DNA of 64,000 nucleotides from DMER64 sp964542305. Lineage in GTDB: Bacteria > Bacteroidota > Bacteroidia > Bacteroidales > UBA932. Below the pieces are notes generated by a model. That model was not told the origin of the DNA, did not search any database, and worked only from the letters and a program-made list of their open reading frames with translations. The position numbers were made by a program, and so were the translations under genes. The stretch lies in the NCBI GenBank assembly GCA_964542305.1, contig CAZITX010000009.1, positions 21,859 through 85,858 on the forward strand. Direction: 5' to 3'. Within the stretch, counting starts at the first letter, position 1. Each line of letters opens with the position of its first letter. Below are positions 59,834 to 64,000 of this stretch, piece by piece.

Positions 59834-61198
59834 TTAGTTTTGATTGTAATACTTGTAAAACAGGATGATGGATTCAATCCCCTTATGGAACTGGCTTAAC
59901 AGGTAACTTTCGTTGGGGGAATGAATGGTATCCCGTTCCAGACCGAATCCCATGAGCAGGGGCGGTGCGTTCAATATGCCCTCCAACTCGGCAAGAATGG
60001 GAATGCTTCCACCCCCGCGGCTGGGCACAGGTTCGGTTCCGTATACCTCTCCCACGGCTTTCGCAGCGGCTTTGTATACGGGAGACGAAATAGGTGCCAG
60101 GAATCCCTGACCGCCGTGATGTTCTTTAACTTCCACTTTCACACTTGCCGGTGCCAGTGACTTGAAATGTTCGGCAAAAAGACGGGCAATTTTTTTATGG
60201 TCCTGGTTCGGAACCAGGCGCATGGATATTTTGGCGCAAGCATATGAAGGCAATACTGTTTTTGCTCCTTCCCCGGTATATCCGCCCCATATCCCGTTCA
60301 CATCCAGGCACGGGCGTATTCCGGTGCGTTCCAACGTGGAATAACCGGCTTCCCCGGTGACATCGCCCACACCTATAGATTGTTTGTAATGTTCCGGATC
60401 AAACGGCGCACGTGCAAGCATGGCACGGTCTTCTTCAGACAATTCCACCACATCATCATAGAAACCTTTTACAGTGACCCTTCCATTCTCGTCAATCAAG
60501 CGGGCGATCATGGAACACAACGTATTGATGGGATTGGCAACGGCTCCCCCGTAATGACCTGAATGGAGGTCCTTGTCCGGCCCGGTAACTTTTACTTCCA
60601 CGTAAGCCAGCCCGCGCATTCCGGTATTGATGGAAGGTACTTTTTCACTGATCATTGTGGTATCCGAAACAAGGATCACATCACAGGCCAGCAGTTCTTT
60701 ATTTTCACGGGCCCATGCTCCCAGTGAAGGCGAACCGATTTCTTCTTCTCCTTCTATAATGAACTTTACGTTGCAAGGCAGCTGACCGGTAGAAACCAGG
60801 TATTCAAATGCTTTTACATGCATAAAAGACTGCCCTTTATCGTCATCGGCTCCACGGGCGTAAATAGCTCCGTCGCGGATCTCAGGCTCAAAGGGAGCAG
60901 ATTTCCATAATTCTATAGGGTCAACCGGCTGCACGTCGTAATGACCATAAACCAGGACAGTGGGTTTTTGGGGATCAATGATCTTTTGAGCAAATACTAC
61001 AGGATGGCCTTTAGTAGGAAAGATCCGTGCCTCATCGGCCCCGGCTTCCATCAAAGAGACTACATATTGCTGAGCGCATTTGTGCATGTCTTCCTTGTGC
61101 TCATTTTGAGAACTGACAGACGGAATACGGATCAGTTTAAAAAGTTCTTCCAGGAAACGCGGTGAATTCTTTTCAATAAAATCTTTGATCTCGCTCAT
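59834..61198 (-). CDS. M20 family dipeptidase
   Basis: 454 residues from ATG 61198 (MSEIKDFIEKNS); an upstream in-frame ATG would run into clpX. Metal ligands: YGHYDVQPVDP, GADDDKGQ, EGEEEIGS, SDTTM and the final HSPNE. A dimerisation domain is inserted at about residues 190-330. Cytosolic; likely hydrolyses dipeptides. Eleven bases after clpX. Confidence 0.9.
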   Translation of the reverse strand: MSEIKDFIEKNSPRFLEELFKLIRIPSVSSQNEHKEDMHKCAQQYVVSLMEAGADEARIFPTKGHPVVFAQKIIDPQKPTVLVYGHYDVQPVDPIELWKSAPFEPEIRDGAIYARGADDDKGQSFMHVKAFEYLVSTGQLPCNVKFIIEGEEEIGSPSLGAWARENKELLACDVILVSDTTMISEKVPSINTGMRGLAYVEVKVTGPDKDLHSGHYGGAVANPINTLCSMIARLIDENGRVTVKGFYDDVVELSEEDRAMLARAPFDPEHYKQSIGVGDVTGEAGYSTLERTGIRPCLDVNGIWGGYTGEGAKTVLPSYACAKISMRLVPNQDHKKIARLFAEHFKSLAPASVKVEVKEHHGGQGFLAPISSPVYKAAAKAVGEVYGTEPVPSRGGGSIPILAELEGILNAPPLLMGFGLERDTIHSPNESYLLSQFHKGIESIILFYKYYNQN

Positions 61199-61209
61199 AA
61201 TATCTTGAT

Positions 61210-62460
61210 TTAAATGATTTTTGTGAGTTTTTCCACTCGTTTTACGGCATACGGCTTTGTAATACGCAACGACTTCCTGTCGGAAGAAGGTGCTTCGTAC
61301 ATAGCATCTACCATAATGGCTTCGCAAATGGAACGCAATCCCCTGGCTCCCAGGTTGAATTCTATAGCTGTATCCACAACATACTCCATCACATCTTTGT
61401 CTATGGATAATCTGATCCCGTCCAGGGCGAACAAATGTTTGTACTGTTTGACGAGTGCGTTTTTCGGTTTAGTCAGAATATCCAGTAAAGCTGCCCGGTC
61501 CAGTCTGTTCAGGAAAGTAATTACCGGGACACGGCCGACTATCTCGGGAATGAGTCCATAAGAACGCAAGTCCTGCGGAGCTACGTAACGTATCAGGTTG
61601 TCCTTGTCTATTAGGGCTGTTTTTTCTGCCATTCCATACCCGACAACGGCTGTATTCAATCTTTTGGCAATTTTTTTCTCTATTCCTTCAAAAGCACCTC
61701 CACATATAAAGAGGATGTTTTTGGTGTTAACGGGGATCAGGTGCTGTTCGGGATGTTTCCTGCCTCCCTGCGGCGGCACATTGACAACGGTCCCTTCCAG
61801 TAATTTGAGCAAGGCCTGTTGCACCCCTTCCCCCGATACATCCCTGGTTATGGAAGGATTATCGCTTTTTCGCGCGATTTTGTCCAGTTCATCAATAAAG
61901 ACTATACCCTGTTCGGCCCTGGCCACGTTGTAATCGGACGCCTGCAAAAGCCGTGTCAGGATACTTTCCACATCTTCTCCCACATACCCTGCCTCTGTCA
62001 AGACCGTTGCATCCACAATGGCAAAAGGCACGTTCAACATTCGTGCTATGGTGTTGGCCAAAAGTGTTTTACCCGTTCCGGTGGGACCAACCAGCAAAAT
62101 GTTGGATTTTTCAACATCTATATCGTTTTGCCCGTTGGAACGGATTCTCTTGTAATGATTGTATACGGCAACGGAAAGGAACTTCTTGGCTTCTTCCTGC
62201 CCGATGACATACTGATCCAAAAATCCATGGATCTCCCTGGGCGTTTTAAGCGGGCTCGCCTGCTGTTGATTATTTGTTTCATAGTGTGCCTGATCTTCGT
62301 CGTGTACCGTAGTCCCGTACATCTCTTCCAGAACTGCACTCGCATCCCGCAGGCAGTTTTCACAAATGGAGGCATGGAGCCCTGTGATCAGTAACCCTGT
62401 TTCTTTGCTGGATTTTCCGCAGAAGGAACAACGGTCCGTATCGAGCGGTTTCTTCTGCAT
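61210..62460 (-). CDS. clpX: ATP-dependent Clp protease ATP-binding subunit ClpX
   Basis: 416 residues. N-terminal zinc-binding domain (CSFCGKSSKE...CENC), Walker A GPTGTGKTLL, pore loop and Walker B IDELDKIARK, and the sensor region RDVSGEGVQQ. It unfolds tagged substrates for ClpP. Its ATG overlaps the clpP stop by one base. Confidence 0.97.
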   Translation of the reverse strand: MQKKPLDTDRCSFCGKSSKETGLLITGLHASICENCLRDASAVLEEMYGTTVHDEDQAHYETNNQQQASPLKTPREIHGFLDQYVIGQEEAKKFLSVAVYNHYKRIRSNGQNDIDVEKSNILLVGPTGTGKTLLANTIARMLNVPFAIVDATVLTEAGYVGEDVESILTRLLQASDYNVARAEQGIVFIDELDKIARKSDNPSITRDVSGEGVQQALLKLLEGTVVNVPPQGGRKHPEQHLIPVNTKNILFICGGAFEGIEKKIAKRLNTAVVGYGMAEKTALIDKDNLIRYVAPQDLRSYGLIPEIVGRVPVITFLNRLDRAALLDILTKPKNALVKQYKHLFALDGIRLSIDKDVMEYVVDTAIEFNLGARGLRSICEAIMVDAMYEAPSSDRKSLRITKPYAVKRVEKLTKII

Positions 62461-63137
62461 TATTTTTTTGTTTTTCTCAGGACTTCATCCACTATTCCGT
62501 ATTTAACGGCATCTTCCGCACACATCCAGAAATCCCGGTCTGCATCCTTTGTGATTTGCTTTAGCGGTTTACCTGTATGCTCGGCAAGGATCTGGTACAA
62601 TTGTTTTTGTTGCTCCAGGATCTCTTTGACGGCAATAGCCATATCAGAAGCCTGTCCCTGGGCCCCGCCCATGGGCTGATGGATCATCACGCGGGAATGG
62701 GGCAATGCGGAGCGCTTACCGGGATTGCCGGCAGCCAGCAGTACAGCAGCCATAGAGGCTGCCTGGGCCGTGCAAATGGTTGCCACATCCGAGTGCACCA
62801 GCTGCATGGTATCGTAAATGCCCAGGCCGGCCGTAACGGCGCCGCCGGGAGAGTTGATGTACATTTGAATGTCTTTTCCCGGATCCACCGAATCCAGGAA
62901 CAAAAGCTGGGCTTGTACAATGTTGGCTACCTCATCGTAAATGGGAACTCCCAGGAAAAGAATACGATCCATCATTAAACGGCTGAAAACGTCCATCTGG
63001 GCTACATTTAGCTGACGTTCCTCAATAATATAAGGAGTTATGGATCCTTCCGGACTGCTGTACAAAGACTGGTACCGTTGCAGACTCAGGCTGCTGATAC
63101 CTTGGTGCCTGATGGCAAATTTTTCAAATTCCGTCAT
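62460..63137 (-). CDS. clpP: ATP-dependent Clp protease proteolytic subunit
   Basis: 225 residues. Serine protease with nucleophile in AQAASMAAVLLAAG, catalytic histidine in RVMIHQPMGG, and catalytic aspartate in DRDFWM. The N-terminal region is a propeptide-like extension of about 25 residues. Starts 3 bases after tig. Confidence 0.97.
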   Translation of the reverse strand: MTEFEKFAIRHQGISSLSLQRYQSLYSSPEGSITPYIIEERQLNVAQMDVFSRLMMDRILFLGVPIYDEVANIVQAQLLFLDSVDPGKDIQMYINSPGGAVTAGLGIYDTMQLVHSDVATICTAQAASMAAVLLAAGNPGKRSALPHSRVMIHQPMGGAQGQASDMAIAVKEILEQQKQLYQILAEHTGKPLKQITKDADRDFWMCAEDAVKYGIVDEVLRKTKK

Positions 63138-63140
63138 GGG

Positions 63141-64000
63141 TTATTCTTCTTTATTGTCGACTGTAACGTTTTCGCGAATATACGAAATTACTTTATTTTC
63201 TTCAGCCCTTTCGTACAGATTCCGGGCTTCCTTTTCGTTGGCCAGCATACTTTCAGCATACTTGATCAAATGTTCGTCAGCCACGTCGTTCATACCGTAC
63301 ATGGCAAACTGGTAACGAGCCATTGCCACTGCACTCTGGATCATATCGTCTTTTTCCACTTTGATTCCCGCCGCTTTCATTATGGATTCCCTTACAAGCT
63401 GCCAGCGGAAATCTTCCAGGAATGCCGGGAAGTCTTTTTCTATCTGCTCCATAGTAAACTTGCCGTCATTGCCTTCGTACAACCAACGTTTGAGCAGATT
63501 TTCGGGCAATTTGATGTCAGCCTTGTCCAGAAGTATTTTGCGAACATCCTGAGCGAATTGGTAATTGCTCTCCCCTTCGTGATTTTTTTCTATTTGTATT
63601 TTGATCTTTTCCACAAATGCTTCATGAGTAGTAACAGCCCCTTCACCGTAAAGCTTGTCGTACAATTCCTGGTTTTCTTCCGCCGCCTTGAAACGCTTGA
63701 TCTCTTTGATCGTAAAAGTGAATACGGGATCAGGATATTTTTCAAGTTCTTCCGGTTTTACCTGCAACAACATAGCACGCTCTTCCTCTTTGTCAAAAAG
63801 AGTCGTGATATCTGTCTGAACCTCTTCACCGGCTGTTTTCCCGATAAATACTTTCTTATCTTTCAATTTGGGTACCGATTTCAGGTTCAGATAGGAATCG
63901 GTGATCACGGTTTCTCCCTGCGTGAGATCCACCTTCAGAAAATCTTCCTTTTCCGCCTTATCCGTAACATCCATAGTTCCGTGTTGATTCAGAAGCCCTG
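63141..64000 (-). CDS. tig: Trigger factor, C-terminal part (truncated by window edge)
   Basis: The frame stays open to the last base (GLLNQHGTMDV reads into the window), so the N-terminal ribosome-binding domain lies outside. The visible part has the FKBP-type domain (about 90 residues; KVFIGKTAGEEV) and the helical C-terminal chaperone domain. Trigger factor folds nascent chains. It heads the operon tig-clpP-clpX and is followed by two peptidase genes. Confidence 0.9.
   Translation of the reverse strand, partial: GLLNQHGTMDVTDKAEKEDFLKVDLTQGETVITDSYLNLKSVPKLKDKKVFIGKTAGEEVQTDITTLFDKEEERAMLLQVKPEELEKYPDPVFTFTIKEIKRFKAAEENQELYDKLYGEGAVTTHEAFVEKIKIQIEKNHEGESNYQFAQDVRKILLDKADIKLPENLLKRWLYEGNDGKFTMEQIEKDFPAFLEDFRWQLVRESIMKAAGIKVEKDDMIQSAVAMARYQFAMYGMNDVADEHLIKYAESMLANEKEARNLYERAEENKVISYIRENVTVDNKEE

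Noticed and set aside
61199..61327. N-terminal extension of the M20 peptidase
   Set aside because: It would overlap the end of clpX by over 100 bases; the peptidase family begins at the inner ATG (61198).
1..64000. CRISPR arrays, insertion sequences, prophage or toxin-antitoxin loci
   Set aside because: No regular repeat-spacer pattern, transposase, phage structural gene or toxin pair was recognised on either strand.

Overview
The window is a gene-dense stretch of a Bacteroidota chromosome, most likely order Bacteroidales and an anaerobic, gut-type organism. The evidence is the recurrent promoter -7 box TAnnTTTG, the scarcity of strong Shine-Dalgarno sites, family-typical proteins (Porin_10-like porin, DUF4293, DUF1080, split chromate transporters, the zapA/6S RNA/rny order, tig-clpP-clpX), oxygen-sensitive enzymes (a glycyl radical enzyme and a 2-oxoacid:ferredoxin oxidoreductase) and an ADP-forming acyl-CoA synthetase. 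The 5-alpha-reductase/OYE/SDR cluster at the left edge resembles the bile-acid clusters described in Odoribacteraceae and Parabacteroides, so an Odoribacteraceae-like host is my best guess but is not proven. I see no insertion sequence, prophage, CRISPR array or origin. No stretch longer than 300 bases lacks a gene; the longest gap (about 250 bases) holds 6S RNA.

Layout. 1-3438 (minus): steroid 5-alpha-reductase, old-yellow-enzyme reductase, short-chain dehydrogenase and the first third of a membrane sensor, as one operon. 3476-8002 (plus): thioredoxin-like lipoprotein, large porin with a tandem-repeat N-terminus, lytic transglycosylase. 7986-11583: LolC/E-like permease, tRNA-Gly(CCC), SirB1-like protein, nucleoside phosphorylase, and a perfect palindrome carrying two mirrored promoters in front of a DUF4293 protein. 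11646-14797 (plus): an exported Gfo/Idh/MocA + DUF1080 + TIM-barrel trio that fits the 3-keto-glycoside route of glycan cleavage. 14832-18645: TPR protein, an M28-fold protein with a damaged active site, outer-membrane barrel. 17872-25555 (minus): uvrB, a RelA-type synthetase with a degenerate hydrolase domain, uvrA and the barrel protein as one operon.

25617-31075 (minus): a seven-gene operon from a glucosaminidase through mltG, an RsmI-like methylase, folB and mtaB to two half-size chromate transporters. 31130-39483: cdd, SRP RNA, mnmA, S41 protease, an anion porin plus a YeiH-type exporter, rnz and rpsA. 39620-46901: a POT-type peptide transporter and an Xaa-Pro aminopeptidase meet, tail to tail, a corA-glycyl radical enzyme-activase operon whose enzyme looks like hydroxyproline dehydratase. 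47144-50949 (minus): peptidoglycan amino-sugar recycling (sugar kinase, murQ) with recR and a sodium symporter.

51032-55954 (plus): ADP-forming acyl-CoA synthetase, a 50-residue membrane protein, and the four subunits of a 2-oxoacid:ferredoxin oxidoreductase. Together these turn 2-oxoacids into acids, ATP and reduced ferredoxin. 56009-58407: a coiled-coil protein, zapA, 6S RNA and rny. 58391-64000 (minus): tig, clpP, clpX, an M20 dipeptidase and an M14 carboxypeptidase, read as one proteolysis operon. Neighbouring genes often overlap by 1-20 bases, and five convergent pairs overlap at their 3' ends.
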